Shown piece by piece: positions 22,240 to 34,662 of a DNA stretch of 64,000 bases. How positions within the stretch are numbered: the stretch's first letter is position 1; each line of letters opens with the position of its first letter. Location of the stretch: assembly GCA_022559845.1 (NCBI GenBank), contig CM040121.1:567660140-567724139 (forward strand). The letters are read 5' to 3'. Origin of the DNA: Amorphophallus konjac (Eukaryota > Streptophyta > Magnoliopsida > Alismatales > Araceae). A program made the position numbers and the translations under genes. Under the pieces are notes generated by a model. It saw only the letters and a list, made by a program, of their open reading frames with translations, searched no databases and was not told where the DNA came from.

Positions 22240-24357
22240 GTCTCTAAGGACCTTATGACCAAAGCCACTGTCCTCCGCCTGCCAGACTTTTCCAAAGTCT
22301 TTAAAATATCCTGTGATGCATCTGGCGTAGGAATAGGATGAGTGTTTAGTCAGGAAAGTCACACTGTGGCTTACTTCAGTGAGAAGCTTTCTGATGTAAA
22401 GCTTCGCTACTCCACCTATGATAAGGAGTTCTATGCCGTGGTCCAAGCTCTCAAACACTAGAGACATTATCTCTTATCACAAGAGTTTGTCTTATACTCG
22501 GACCACGAGGCTTTGAGATTCCTTAGCTCTCAGAAGGGCTTAAACCCTAGGCATGGTCGGTGGGTAGAATTCCTCCAGTCCTTCACATTTATCCTAAAAT
22601 ATAAGGCTGGAAAAGAGAATAAGGTAGCCGACGCCTTGAGTCGAAGGGTCTCCCTTCTTTCCACTGTTCGGGTAGAGGTCACCGGATTTGACCGCATGAA
22701 GGAACTCTATGGAGAGTGTCCCGACTTTGGCCCTGCCGACTCTGCCTTGTCTGCTGGATCCTCGACAGTCTTTACTGACTATCTGCTCCAGGATGGTTTT
22801 CTATTTCGAGGGCAGCAACTCTGTGTCCCGAGGACTTCTATTCGGGACTTTCTGATATGGAAAATACATGCTGAAGGTCTTGCTGGTCACTTTGGACGAA
22901 ACAAGATCATCTATTCTGTGGAGGAGCATTTTTATTGGCCTGACCTGAAGAAAGGTGTGGCCAAAATTATAGCCCAGTGTAGGACATGCACAATGGCCAA
23001 ACAGGTCAAACAAAATACTGGTCTCTACACTCCTCTCTCCATTCCTGATAGACCGTGGGTTGATGTGAGCATGGATTTCATCCTTGGATTACCTCGTACT
23101 ACTCACAAACACGACTCCATCTTCATGGTCGTTGATAGGTTCTCTAAGATGGCCCACTTCATTGCATATTCCAAAACATCTGATGTATCTAGAGTAGCCC
23201 ACATGTTCTTTGATGAAGTCGTGCGTCTGCATGGTCTCCCCCAAACCATAGTGTCTGACCGAGATGTCCGGTTCACTAGCTATTTTTGGAAGATACTTTG
23301 GCACCTAGTTGGCACTAAGCTGAAATTTTCCACGGCCTATCACCCCCAAACCGATGGGCAAACCAGGGTCATCAACAGGAGTTTAGGGAATTTACTGAGA
23401 TGTCTTGTAGGGGATCATCTTGGCACTTGGGACCTTCTTTTGCCCAGAGTCAAATTTGTATACAATAGCTCTGTCAATAGGTCCATAGGTATGAGTCCAT
23501 TTGAGGTCGTGCATGGATACAAACCTAGGAAACCCGCGGATCTCATTCCCCTTCCCCTCGAGTCTAGAACATCCAAGTCAGCTGAGGAATTTGCACAGCA
23601 TGTCAAAAGTCTGCATAAGTCAATTAGCAAGCAAATTAACCTCAGTAATGAGACCTATAAACGATTGGTTGATTCACATAGGCGTCACCATGAATTTCAA
23701 CAAGGTGACTTAGTTATGGTCCGAGTTCGACCCGAACGACTCCCCTCGGGAGCCGTTAAAAAATTGCAAGCTCGTAGTGATGGTCCCTTCCCAATTCTGC
23801 AGAAGATTAGCTCCAATACTTATGTTATGGACTTACCTCCTGAATATGGGATTAGCTCTACTTTTAATGTGACAGACCTAGTGGCCTATAAGGAACCCAC
23901 AGTGATTCCTAGTGACCCTTTCGAGCCTTCTCCTCCCATTGAGAGTGAGCCCACCCCTGTGCGTCCCACAACCTCGAGAGCACCGCGCAAGTAAATTGAG
24001 AGGATACTGGATGAGCAGGTGACAACTACACGGAGCCGGGTGTACCAGCGCTATCTTGTCCGCTGGTGGGACCGACCACCTTCTGATGATTCCTGGATCA
24101 GTCGGAAAGATCTCCAGCACCTCGATCCAGATCTGCTGGAGCACTACCACAGTAGTGTCCCCCCTTACTCGACGGAGTCGAGTTCCAGCCGCCCCGGGAG
24201 GGTTGGTAGGGACATCGGGCCCACTACTCGAGCCGACGCCGCACCGCCCCGACCGCACCGAGCTTGTGGCTCGGAGACTCACTTTCGGACTCGGCGTCTG
24301 AGTACGTATTTATACGTATTTGTGTATTTGTGTGTGCGGTGGTATTTGTATTATTAA
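22240..24357 (+). pseudogene. Chromovirus pol: RNase H, integrase and chromodomain
   Basis: One frame runs through 22240-24357, broken by TGA at 22339, TAG at 22459 and TAA at 23992. The domains are in order. An RNase H remnant has SCDASGVGIG and YSDHEALRFL. A tether precedes ADALSRR. The integrase has an HHCC zinc finger (HFGRNKII... CRTCTMAKQ) and a core with DVSMDFILGLP and VSDRDVRF. The C-terminal chromodomain contains YQRYLVRWW and DDSWISRKDLQHLDPDLLEHY. In the core, the Glu expected after DGQT is Arg (QTDGQTRVINRSL), so the catalytic triad is incomplete. The chromodomain marks a chromovirus. Within that group CRM or Galadriel are possible; I cannot decide. RT, protease and gag are missing upstream. 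Confidence 0.8.
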
Positions 24358-24740
24358 ACCACCATATCTTCTTTTTACCCAAGTCAAAGAATTTTATTTT
24401 ATTATGTCAAAGTCAAAAGAAGGTTAGGTGGCTTTTGTTTTATTAGGCTAAGGGCATAAGAGTAATTAGGTGAAGTTAAAGGTTTGGTTGTCATAGCCCT
24501 CCTATATAAAGGGGGGCTAGGGTGTTATGTTCTTATACATGAATGAATGAAGATTTTGTAATCACGTAAGAGCCCTTCCTCTTGCTTTCCCCCCTTCCCT
24601 CTTAGCTTCTTGTGAGTTTTGAGAGATTGCCCGGTGAGAGACCGCCCGATGTGAGGCCGAGCTGTGCGAGACAGCAACTATCACGTCATGTTTGCGTCCC
24701 GGAGCTGCCGTCGATCCTCCCTCCGACGTCGATCGCGTCA
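24358..24740 (+). mobile_element. LTR-like segment with TATA box after the chromovirus
   Basis: A clear TATATAAA lies at 24503-24510, followed about 100 bp on by a pyrimidine-rich stretch, as in a gypsy LTR promoter. It follows the chromodomain, where the 3' LTR is expected. Exact ends and a partner LTR could not be found. Confidence 0.5.
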
Positions 24741-25950
24741 ATCTTCTTCACCAGTGCTTGCCTGACGATTGCTCGGAGGCCAGGAGAGTACGAGCTCGAG
24801 CAGCACATTTCATGTTGGTCAATGAACGCCACTTTAGGCATTCACTATCTTCACTGCTCTTGAAGTGCTTGTTCCTCACCGAAGCCAACCAAGTCATTCG
24901 TGACGTCCAAGAAGGACTATGCGGCAGCCATATGGGAGGACAAGCACTCTTCAGAAGCTTGCTCGGGCAAGGATACTAGTGACCCACCTTACAGTAAGAC
25001 TGCCTCAAGTACGTGCGGAGCTGCACTCAATGTCCAAAGTACGCACATTTATATCATCAGTCCGCAACCCAACTTCACACCATGATGGAGCCTTGCCCAT
25101 TTGCTTGGTGGGGGGGGGTAATATACCGGGTCCGTTCCCAAAAGCTCAGGGGAGGAAGAAATTTCTCATCGTCACCATCGACTACTTCACCAAATGGGTC
25201 AAGGCGGAACCTCTCGAGAAGATCACGGGTGAGGCATCTTGGAAGTTCATCCTACGTAATATTATACGCCGATTCGGCATCCCATGGGTCCTCATAAGAG
25301 ACAACGACATATAGTTTGATAGTGCTATCTTTCGAGAGAAATGCTCGGAACTGGAGATTTGGAATCACTACACCTCGGTGGGACATCCTCAGGCCAACGG
25401 TTTTGTAGAGAACGCCAACATTGAGTCTCCTTCACGACATCAAGACCCGACTATATCAAGCCGGCGAGTCGTGGGTGGACACCATTCCAAGCGTTCTGTG
25501 GGCGCACCGTACTAATGCCCACAGGGAAGAATCCATTCCACCTCGCATACGAAGCGGAGGCAATCATACTGGTTGAGATTTCCAATCCAACTTTCAGAGT
25601 CACCCAGTTCGACGAAGCAAGAAATAACCAAGCACAACGAGAACACAGATCTATTGACATAAGACAGAGATTGCGCTCGGACCTGACTAGCCACCTACCA
25701 GCAGCGACTGACTCAATACTATAATGCTCGGGTCAAAGCTCATCTCTTCTTCCCCGAAGACCACATGCTACTCACGCCAGCGTCGTTGATCCCCAAGCAG
25801 CCGTACGAAAATTGACACCAAATTGGGAAGACTTGTACTGGGTGTCAGAAGTGCTCGAAAAGGGAGCATACAGGCTATACTCCCTCGAAGGTCGAGAAAT
25901 CCCCCGCATTTGGAACTCTGTAAATCTCAAAGCTTTCTTCCAATAAGAGA
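24740..25950 (+). pseudogene. Decayed Tat-type integrase fragment
   Basis: Pieces in changing frames match the Tat-2 integrase. SEARRVRARAAHF and DVQEGLCGSHMGGQALF lie at 24768-24975. FLIVTIDYFTKWVKAEPLE and RRFGIPWVLIRDND lie at 25160-25315. VGHPQANGFVENAN is near 25380-25425. Frameshifts and stops are frequent, so this copy is older than Tat-2 (compare DYFTKWIEAEA and RFGIPRVIVSDNG there). Its upstream pol is missing. The tandem repeats just downstream would be its 3' region. Confidence 0.75.
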
Positions 25951-26023
25951 GTGAATTAGATTACAGAACACCTCCGTTTCGTCCCATCTCCAGTACTCGC
26001 AAGGACATTGATGGCTATTTAGC

Positions 26024-26200
26024 TTCCAAGAGGTGAGCAGTGCCCCTCTCCATTCTAGGAGAAGAATGTACACTCCTTTCGAAAATATTAAAGGAGACCT
26101 TTTTAACTTCCAAGAGGCGAGCAGTGCCCCTCTCCACTCCAGGAGAAGGATGCACCCTCCCCTCAAAAATTTTAATGGTAGCTTTTTAGCTTCCAAGAGG
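26024..26200 (+). repeat. 83-84-bp tandem repeat
   Basis: TTCCAAGAGG starts at 26024, 26108 and 26191. Each copy is followed by a GAGCAGTGCCCCTCTCCA-like segment; the third copy is partial. Confidence 0.8.
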
Positions 26201-26830
26201 TAAGATGTCTCCTCCTCTTAAGCAGATACTAACTCCCCTCGAAAAGGAGCTAGTCATTTCATAGTCCCATTGGTCATGAGTACGACAATGGACAACCGAC
26301 TACTCCGCAGGTGTACTCTTCTCGGTACTTCCTAGAGGATGGCAACCAAGCATTCCTCCTCTTCATGAGAGAGTGAGACGTGCCTCTCAGATATTGGGGA
26401 TGGTCATTTCATGGCCCACTTTACTCCTCCTTAGAGGAATCGTGGTGAACCATCGACCACCCCACAAGTGTGCCTAATACGGTACTTCATAGAGGATGGC
26501 AACCGAGCATTCCTCCTCTTCAAGAGAGAGTCAGACGTGCCCCTCAAAAATTGAGAACAACCATTTCATGGCCCACTTTACTCCTCCTTAGAGGAATCAT
26601 GGTGAGCCACCGACCACCCCACAGGTGTGCTTAATATGGTACTTCCTAGAGGATGACAACAGAGCATTCCTTCTCTTTAGGAGAGAGCCAGACGTCCCCC
26701 TCAGAAATCGAGAACAGTCATTTCATGGCCCACTTTACTCCTCCTTAGAGGGATTGTGGTGAACCACTGATCACCTCACAAGTGTGTCTAATACAGTACC
26801 TCTTAGAGGACTGACTCAAAGAAAGTAGGG
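26178..26830 (+). repeat. 157-bp tandem repeat
   Basis: GAGGAT or GAGGA anchors lie at 26335, 26492, 26649 and 26806, an exact 157-bp period. The units share TCATTTCATGGCCCACTTTA and CTCCTCCTTAGAGG. The first unit is the most diverged. The array lies downstream of a Tat integrase, so it is probably that element's 3' region. Confidence 0.9.
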
Positions 26831-26844
26831 ACGGGAACACGAAA

Positions 26845-26994
26845 GTGGAATTTATATTGGTCGCTGATAATTACTTGCTAATTTAGATCGGTCGCTAATC
26901 GGCCACGAATCCGTCGCTAAAGTGTTTAGTGATAGATTAGAGAGGAATTAAAGACATAATTTTTCCGTCGCTAATTCTACTTTTTCTTGTAGTG
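26845..26994 (-). mobile_element. End of a CACTA-type DNA element
   Basis: The right edge, 26979-26994, ends TTTTTCTTGTAGTG. Its reverse complement is CACTACAAGAAAAA, the classic CACTA terminus. Several GTCGCTAA words (CGGTCGCTAATC, CCGTCGCTAAAG, CCGTCGCTAATT) lie just inside, like CACTA subterminal repeats. No opposite end was found, so it is a fragment. Confidence 0.65.
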
Positions 26995-27053
26995 TCCTCT
27001 ATAAATACTTTTCTCTTCTCCGAGTATTCTTTACACTTCGACTTCGTTCTATA

Positions 27054-27100
<47 letters not shown>

Positions 27101-27300
27101 ACCTTCATTCTTACTCTTTCGCACGTTACTGACATAAATATTAGAGGGTTATCCCCTAAAATCTCTCACAGGACTCCATCTGTTTAATTGTTGTAGGTTT
27201 CCTCGGGATGGTAAGTTATTCTTCCTTAACAAATAATCTTAAAGATATAGTACGAGATGTAAGAGACATTTTTCTGTCTCTACATGGAGAGGGAGATTTC
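26995..27300 (+). mobile_element. R-U5 fragment of a Tat-type LTR
   Basis: A TATA-like TATAAATAC at about 27000 is followed by a CT repeat (about 27058-27101). Then comes TTACTGACATAAATATTAGAGGG, which matches the ACTGACTTAACCATCAGAGGG phrase in the Tat-2 LTR. The last 16 bp, TGGAGAGGGAGATTTC, match the Tat-2 polypurine tract. Confidence 0.6.
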
Positions 27301-28062
27301 TGTAGCCCACCCAAAGAGCAGCCCAACAAGACCCAACAGGGTCCAACGAGGCAAGCTCACCTGAGTGATAGCCCACAGGGCCCACTCAGGAAAGAAAAGC
27401 CCAATGAACAAACACTCGAGGAACCAACTCTCCCCGGCGGCCCCTAGGCTCGGAGGGCCCGAGTGATGGTCAGGTCATAAGGAAGGTCCGGCCCAAGCCG
27501 TTCCCCCGCCCGAGAGAGACAGGCATTCGCCGACCTATCCGACCCCTCTTTCGCCGAGCTATGCTCATCGCCCGGACATGGCTGGCGTTTCAGAAGCTCG
27601 GCCAGACCAGATATTATCCGTTCGTGCTGCCGTTAAGAGTCCCCAACGGACAGGGGAATCAAGAAGCCGCCGGACTTCGAGGCGATAACGTTCCCACGAT
27701 AAGGCCATGAAAGCCCACGTTGAGGACGTAACTCCCGCCGGAGATCCCTCAGTTTGCAGGACTCCTGAAGGCGGCACACTATTTAAACCAGGGATACCCT
27801 CCGATGGAAAAGGAGAGCCATTAAGGTACTCATACACCCAAACTCCTGAGCAATCCGCTTCACCCTCTGGTGGAGAGGAATCTCGCGCACTAGTTTTTCT
27901 CCTCCCCATTATTGCTTCCACCATAGCTCTACTGACTTAACCATCAGAGGGTTTTTCCCCAGGGAAACCCCCTGGGCCCTCTGATACGTTTCCCTGTCTT
28001 GCAGTTCATCTTCTGGTGATCCACAGCCCGCTCAGGACACAGCGCGAGATTTCACCTCTTCA
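27301..28062 (+). mobile_element. 5' LTR of Tat-2
   Basis: This 762-bp LTR starts TGTAGCCCACCC and ends CCTCTTCA. It pairs with 37649-38409. By eye about 17 substitutions and one indel separate the two, roughly 2 percent, and nearly all are transitions. A TATA-like TATTTAAA lies near 27780, and ACTGACTTAACCATCAGAGGG marks U5. The 5 bp before it (ATTTC) do not match those after the 3' LTR (CTATA). Confidence 0.9.
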
Positions 28063-28064
28063 TC

Positions 28065-28082
28065 TGGCGCCGTCTGTGGGAA
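28065..28082 (+). promoter_or_regulatory. Primer-binding site of Tat-2
   Basis: TGGCGCCGTCTGTGGGAA lies 2 bp after the LTR. This is the well-known primer site form of Tat-lineage elements. It confirms the LTR end and element type. Confidence 0.85.
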
Positions 28083-28099
28083 ACGCACGAAGAGCCAAG

Positions 28100-29770
28100 A
28101 TGGTGAGAAGAAGCTCAGGGAGGAGATCCGCCGTCGAGAAGGGTAAGGCCATGGTGGCGGCAGGAGATGGCCCCTCTAGGGCCTCACAGAACCCTCCCTC
28201 CAACGCCAGCGTCCCCACCAACGGGCCGCCGCCCCCTCCAACGGCGACAGGGGCACCCCCCAACGGTGGCGATGAGGTCTTCCAGGCCCTCAATAAGAAG
28301 TTTGACGTCCTCGTGGAGCTCATGAGGGCCCAGGCGGCAAGGGATGCCAGGTCCCGCGCCCCGTCCGGGAGCCCCCCCGTCGAAGTGCGTCCCAGCATAC
28401 TGCTGGGGGCCGCTTCACCCTCCGCGGTCAGCAGCTCATCCGCAACAACGTAGGAGGACCCTCGCAAGCTCCGCCCCCGGAGCAAGAGGCTTCCTCCATG
28501 CCCAGAAAAGGGAAACAGGGGGCGAGGCCTCCACGCCCGAGCGCTGGCGTTCCTGAGGATCGCCACGACGCTCCCCCCAGTCCCACGGCACGACCGCAGC
28601 CGGAACTATCCCTCCGACTGAGGGATTTTGAAAGACGTTTTGCAGAGCAAGAGCGCGCCCTCCGCGCCCTGCAAAAAACCTCTTTCCCGGAGGATGAGGA
28701 GAAATCCCCTTTCTCGGAATACATCTTGAAGGCAGAGGTGTCTCCCAGAACCTCCATTCCGACCTTCAAGCTCTATGATGGCCAGGGCGACCCAGCCGAC
28801 CACTACGACAGCTTCGACGCCCTGGTAACTCTGCATGGAACACCGGATCCTATTAAATGCCGAGCATTTGCGGCCACCCTAGTCCAAGGCGCTCAGGCAT
28901 GGTTCTGGGCCCTCGCCCCTGGGTCCATCCGGGACTTCAGGCAATTCGGGCGAGTCTTCAAGGAGAGCTTCGCCGGAAGCGCCCCCCCAAGGTCAGTAGC
29001 GGGGCTCCTGGCCCTCAAACAGGCGCAAGGGGAAAGGCTCCGGGCTTATGTCCACCGATTTAAATCGGAAGCCCTCAGAATCCCCCGCCTGGATGTGGCC
29101 TCGGCCACAACCGCTCTGACCGGGGGCACCCGGGACGATAATCTCCGCCGCGAACTGGTCCTCCACCCTCCCTCGACCCTCGCCGAGCTAGTGACTCTGG
29201 CACTGCGCCACGTCGAGTGCGAGGAAGTACTCAGCGCCTGCCGAGACACAACCGGCTCGGGTGGGGAGGGGGACAAGAAGCGGACCTCCGAGCCAAATCC
29301 GGCTCGGGCAAGAAGCGCGATCGGGAAGGAGAGCGCAAACGGAAGTATGAGCGGTACACCCCGTTGACCGCGCCAGTCTACGAGATCTATGAAGACATCA
29401 AAGACTCGGGACTCCTCCGTCGGCCTGAACCAATGAGATCGAAGAACCGCAAGCGCGACAGGCATTGCCTGTTCCACGGCGACCACGGGCACCACACCAG
29501 CGACTGTCACCAGCTCCAGGACGAGATCGAGCGTCTCATCCGTCAGGGGCACCTGGCCCAGTTCGCAGCCGGGCGCAAAGAAGACCGAGACGCCACCGAG
29601 GAGATCGACAACGCCCCCCGAGGGGTCCACATCAACGTCATCTCCGGAGGAACGGCGTCGGGCGGAGACACCAGCCGAGGAAGGAAGCGTCATACCGAGC
29701 GGGCCAGCCAGGTCTTAGAACCCTCCAGCGGCCCGCTGAGGGAGCCCCAGGTCATAGTCTTCTCCGACCA
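28100..29770 (+). pseudogene. Tat-2 gag
   Basis: ATG at 28100 (MVRRSSGRRS) opens a Pro/Ser-rich N-terminus that ends at a TAG at 28451. The capsid-like core continues in another frame (28498-29367; LYDGQGDPADHYDSFDALV, then AYVHRFKSEALRIP). Near 29290 the frame shifts again into the pol frame. That frame carries KYERYTPLTAPVYEIYEDI and a CCHH-like knuckle CLFHGDHGHHTSDCHQLQ. Two frameshifts and possibly one stop make gag non-functional. The order and motifs are those of Tat gag, which packages the RNA into virus-like particles in the cytoplasm. Confidence 0.8.
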
Positions 29771-32700
29771 AGACCTGGAAGGGCTGAACACCCCGCATGA
29801 TGATGCCCTCGTTATCTCGGCCACAATAAACCATTGTAACGTAGATAGAATTCTGGTTGACAATGGGAGCGCCCCCGATGTATTATCTTATGACTGTTTC
29901 CTCAAGATGGGGGAAGACCCATCCAAGCTCCGCCCGATCCGAACACCCCTTTGCGGGTTTAACGGCCTGGCCACATACCCCGAGGGAGCCCTAAGCCTGC
30001 CGGTCACCATCGGCACCCCACCCAAAACCGTTACGGTCATGGTGGACTTTATAGTGATCAAGGGTATGATAGCGTACAACGCCATTTTCGGCCGGAAAAT
30101 CCTCAGCCGAATAAAGGCCGTACCATCTACCTATCACCAGAAAATGAAGTTTCCCACCAAAAACAGGTTAGGGGAAGCCCGAGGTAACCAGGCCACGGCT
30201 AGAAGGTGCTACAACATCTCGGTGGAAGCCTCAAGGCCGAACGGGAAGGAAAAGGGCCCCAAGGGAGTCGAAGGGAAGACCGTAACCACCGAGCCCGGTG
30301 GCGAATTGCTAATGGTATTCCTAAACGATGACCCGGCCCTCGGAGTAAGGATCGGAGCCGACCTACCACCTAAGGAACAACAGCAATACAAGAAATTTCT
30401 TTCTGAGTACATTCAGGTCTTTGCTTGGTCCGATGATCAACTCCCTGGCATACCAGTGAAGACCGTGATGCACAAGCTCAGCCTCGACCCCACCGTGAGG
30501 CCCGTACTGCAACGGAGAGGGAAGCATGCACCCGAGAAGCAGGCGATCATCAAGGCGCAGGTCACCAAGGGACAAGAGACTGGCCTCTTCAGACCAGTCC
30601 TGTACCCTATGTGGCTAGCCAATGTCATCCTGGTGCCAAAAACCACGGGCAAGTGGCGAATGTGCGTGGACTTCACCGATCCGAATAAGGCTACCCCCAA
30701 GGACTGCTATCCGCTACCGAGCATCGACCAATTGGTTGATTCAACCTCTGGAAATGAGATACTCAGTTTCCTGGATGCCTATTCGGGTTATCACCAGATC
30801 AGGATGAATCCAGAAGACGTCGAGAAGACCGCCTTCATCACCAACTGCGGCGTGTACTGCTACACCCGGATGCCCTTCGGGTTGAAGAACGCCGGAGCCA
30901 CATATCAACGACTGGTAAATCACATGTTCGAGGGACAGCTAGGTCGGAACGTCAAGGCTTACATTGACGACATGCTCGTCAAGACCCCCAAGGCCCAAGA
31001 CCACTTCACCGACCTTGCCGAAACCTTCGGCACCCTCCTGAAGTACAACATGAAGCTCAACCCCGCCAAGTGCACCTTTGGAGTAAAATCCGAGAAGTTC
31101 CTGGGTTTTCTGGTCACTCAGCGCGGGATCGAAGCCAACCCCGACAAAGTCCAGGCCATCCTGGACATGCGCCCGCCCACATGCATTAAAGACGTTCAGC
31201 GTCTGGCAGGGCGTGTCGCCGCTCTCAGCCGTTTCCTGTCCCGTGCGGCCGAACGATGCTTGCCCTTCTTCAAACTGATGAGGGGACCCAAGCTAGCATC
31301 TGCTACGTTCGCATGGGATGAGGAGTGCCAGACAGCATTCGCCGAGCTTAAGAAGTTCCTGGCTTCGCCACCGGTGCTCTCCAAGCCCGTCCCAGGCGAA
31401 GTCTTGCTGCTCTACCTCTCGGCGACGCCATCCACGGTCAGCTCGGTCCTAGTCAGAAATGACTCGGGAATCGAAAGACCGATCTACTACACCAGTAGGG
31501 TGCTCAATGAGGCCGAAAGGAGGTACCCCGCAACCGAGAAACTCGTGCTAGCGTTGGTTACCTCCGCAAGGTGCCTCTGACCCTACTTCCAGGGGCACCC
31601 CATCATCGTGCTAACCGGCGAACCGTTGAAGAAGATTCTGGCCCACCCCGAGGCCTCGGGGCGACTCGTCAAATGGGCCATTATGCTCGGGGCCTACGAC
31701 ATCTCGTACCGGTCACGATCAGCAATCAAAGGCCAAGCGCTCGCCGACTTCATCGCCGAAAGCACCATCCCGGCCGAAGACAGGCCTCCGACCACGACCG
31801 GGCCAACCTGGGAACTGTTCGTCGATGGGTCGTCCAATTCGGCAGGCAGCGGTGCGGGGATACTCCTGAGGTCCCCCGAAGGGATAGAGCTACAGTACGC
31901 CTTGAAATTCAACTTTCAGGCATCCAACAATGCTTCCGAGTACGAGGCCCTTATCTCGGGAGCACGCATGGCCCGACGGCTGGGGGTCGAGCGAGTCAGG
32001 ATCCACACCGACTCTCAACTAGTCGCAGGTCAGGTCAACGGTGAGTATGAGGCTCGGGAGGCACCCATGATCAAATACCTTCAGTTGGTCTGGAGCCTGG
32101 CCCAACAGTTCGAGGAATTTGGGGTAGTCCGGATAGCTCGGGAGCAAAACTCTCGGGCGGACGCCCTCTCTCGATTGGCCTCCTCCCTAGACCCGGAAGG
32201 TACACGATCGGTCCTCCTAGAAGAGCTAGAGCGCCCGAGCATCGACACGGAGCACCTCGTTGTTGACTCGGCCACTCCAAGCGACTGGCGCTCCCCCTAC
32301 CTGTCCTGGCTACAGGACTCCCAAGAGCCCTCCGACTCTCGGGAAGCCCGCCGAATGAAGTATCAAGCTCGGCGCTTCGTCGTTCTCGACAACACTCTCT
32401 ACCGAAGATCGTTCTCCGGTCCCCTCCTGAAGTGCCTCGGTCCCGACGAAGCAAGCCGAGCCATCCAAGAGATTCATGAAGGCCTGTGCGGAGCGCACTC
32501 AGGGGCAAGGTCGCTGGCCAGAATCCTGTTACGACAGGGGTACTGGTGGCCCACCCTGCAGCGCTACTGCTCGGCCTATGTTCAACAATGCGACCGATGC
32601 CAGCGGTTCGACCACTTGGTCCATCGGCCGGCCACGGAACTTGTCACCCTAGCCGAGCCTTACCCTTTCGCTCGGTGGGGAATCGATATCCTTGGGCCAT

Positions 32701-33521
32701 TCCCGACGGCCCAGTCCCAGAAGAAGTTCATCATCGTCGCCATCGACTACTTCACCAAGTGGATCGAGGCCGAGGCTACGGCAAGGATCACCGAGACAGT
32801 CGTTTGGGACTTTGTTTGGAAATCGATCATTTGTCGCTTTGGCATCCCCCGAGTGATAGTAAGCGATAACGGTCGGCAATTCGACTCTCGGTATTTTCGA
32901 GACAGATGCGCCGACCTAAATATCCGCAACCACTTCACTTCGGTCGCCCAGCCTCAGGCCAACGGGCTGGTTGAAAATGCCAACAAGACTATCTTGAAAG
33001 GCATAAAAACCAGACTCGGCAAGGCTAAGGGTAGCTGGCTCGAGGAATTGCCTAGCGTACTATGGTCGCACCGAACGACCCCCAGGACGGCAACCGGTGA
33101 AAGCCCTTTTCAGTTGGTATGTGGCACCGAAGCCGTCGTTCCATTGGAGATCGCCAATCCGTCTCTCCGAGTGATCAGCTTCTCACCCGAGGCAAACGGG
33201 CAAAAGTTGCTCGAGAACCTCGACCTGACAGACGAACTCCGAGAGATAGCGAACGTCTGAGCAACGGAGTACCAGCGCCGCCTCACTCGATACTACAACG
33301 CCAAGGTCCGAGACAGACGTTTCCAATCGGGGGACTTCATCCTCAGGAAGGCCGAAGCCTCTCGACCACTAGAGGCGGCGGGCAAGCTGTCCCCTAACTG
33401 GGAAGGCCCCTACCGAGTGGTCGAGACGCTCGGAAAATGTGCGTACAGGTTAGCGACAATGGAAGGAGAACATATTCCTCGGACATGGAACGCAGCCGCA
33501 CTACGCAGGTTCTATTTCTAA
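29771..33521 (+). pseudogene. Tat-2 pol: protease, RT, RNase H, integrase
   Basis: A single frame, open from 29217, runs to TAA at 33519 and is broken only by TGA at 31578 and TGA at 33258. Domains in order follow. Protease has VDNGSAPDVLS. RT has WRMCVDFTDPNKA, PFGLKNAGATYQ and the YIDDM catalytic box. A first RNase H precedes the stop. A second RNase H, typical of Tat, has LFVDGSSNSAGSGAG and TDSQLVAGQVNGEYE. Integrase has the zinc-finger HEGLCGAHSG... CDRCQRF, the core GIDILGPFP, IVSDNGRQF and QANGLVENANKT, and a C-terminal NWEGPYRVVETLGK. Both stops replace Arg positions (CGA to TGA). All catalytic motifs remain visible, so inactivation is recent. Confidence 0.9.
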
Positions 33522-34662
33522 AGTTGTATAGCAAGATTGAATGAAAATTAAATTCCCTCTCCATTCATTCAAACAATTGTTAGTACATCAGATAGGCAAA
33601 TGCCAGTACATCACATAGCAAAAAGTAAAAATCCGTCTAACATCGTTTCAAGGGGTCATCGCTCGACTGACTCGGTCTTGATCTCCTCGCGTCCAGCCAC
33701 TGACTCTGTCTCGTGCGGAAACTGGCTCGGACAAAAGGTGGTCGAGCCAGTTGGCTCGGGTGGCCCGTGACAAAGGTGACAGAGGGACTGTAGAAGGGAG
33801 GCCACCTTTAAACGTTGAGAAAGCTACCTCCCAAGTTGGCAACAACCAGGAAAAAGGAGCGCCGTGAAGGCCTCCCCTCTTCCAATCTGCCAACTCCTTG
33901 GAAGGAAGGAGAGAGCAAGCAGCCCCCGAAGAGTGAAAGAAATGAAGAGCAGAAGAGGGAAAAAGAGGCTGCTGGGAGAGGTTAGGAGGGAGCTGGAGTC
34001 GCCTCCTCCCCTCACACGGAGGGGAGTGGCGGCAGGCTTCCCTGATGCCCCCATCCGTCCTCCGCCTCGGCGCCCGCCCGGAAGCCACGTCGGAACTGAG
34101 AAAGGACAAGAACCGTGCCTTCACACGTCGAAGCCCTCTCCAGATCCGCGCGGCAACCGTCGGACTCGTCTCGAACTCGCGCGGCGACCGTGAGACCCGT
34201 CCAACAAGCTGGGACAGCAAGAGCCCTCCGCTCCCCGTCGTCGGCGGCGTCGCTCTCCGAAGGATCCTCCATGCTCCGAATGCAAGGGCACAACGCAGAG
34301 TGAAGAGGAAGGAGTGAGGAAAGACTGTTAGAGAAAATCCCAAGCAATAAAGAGGAAAGGGCGCCTTTCGGTCCTTCTTATAGGCCAAAGGAGGCTACAC
34401 GCCTTAAATGACCCCCCCCCCCTCGGAAACACGTCAAAGGATTTCTCCCCTGAACAGTCACCTCCAACTCCTCGTTTCCCGCCCTAGCGGGATTCACGAA
34501 GCGGCCTGACATTCAAAGCATGAGGGAACGGAAGGACGCCCCGTCAGAAGCCTACCAAAATAGCGTGCGAAAATCACGCAGGACATATCGGCACCTCCCA
34601 ACTACTCAAGATCCGCCAACCAAATCATAGCAAGGACAGCGATCAAACAAGTAAGTCATTTA
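33522..34662 (-). other. Spacer between pol and antisense gene; unrecognised minus-strand frame
   Basis: The minus strand has a 246-codon open frame at 34388-33648 and an overlapping one at 34347-34012 that includes MEDPSESDAADDGERRA. A TATA-like CCTATAAG lies just upstream at about 34380, near a run of C at 34409-34422. I recognise no domain in either frame. This could be a small second antisense transcript or only the 3' untranslated region of the antisense gene. Confidence 0.35.

Noticed and set aside
29046..29693. 215-codon minus-strand frame within gag
   Set aside because: Opposite-strand shadow of Tat-2 gag with no family features.
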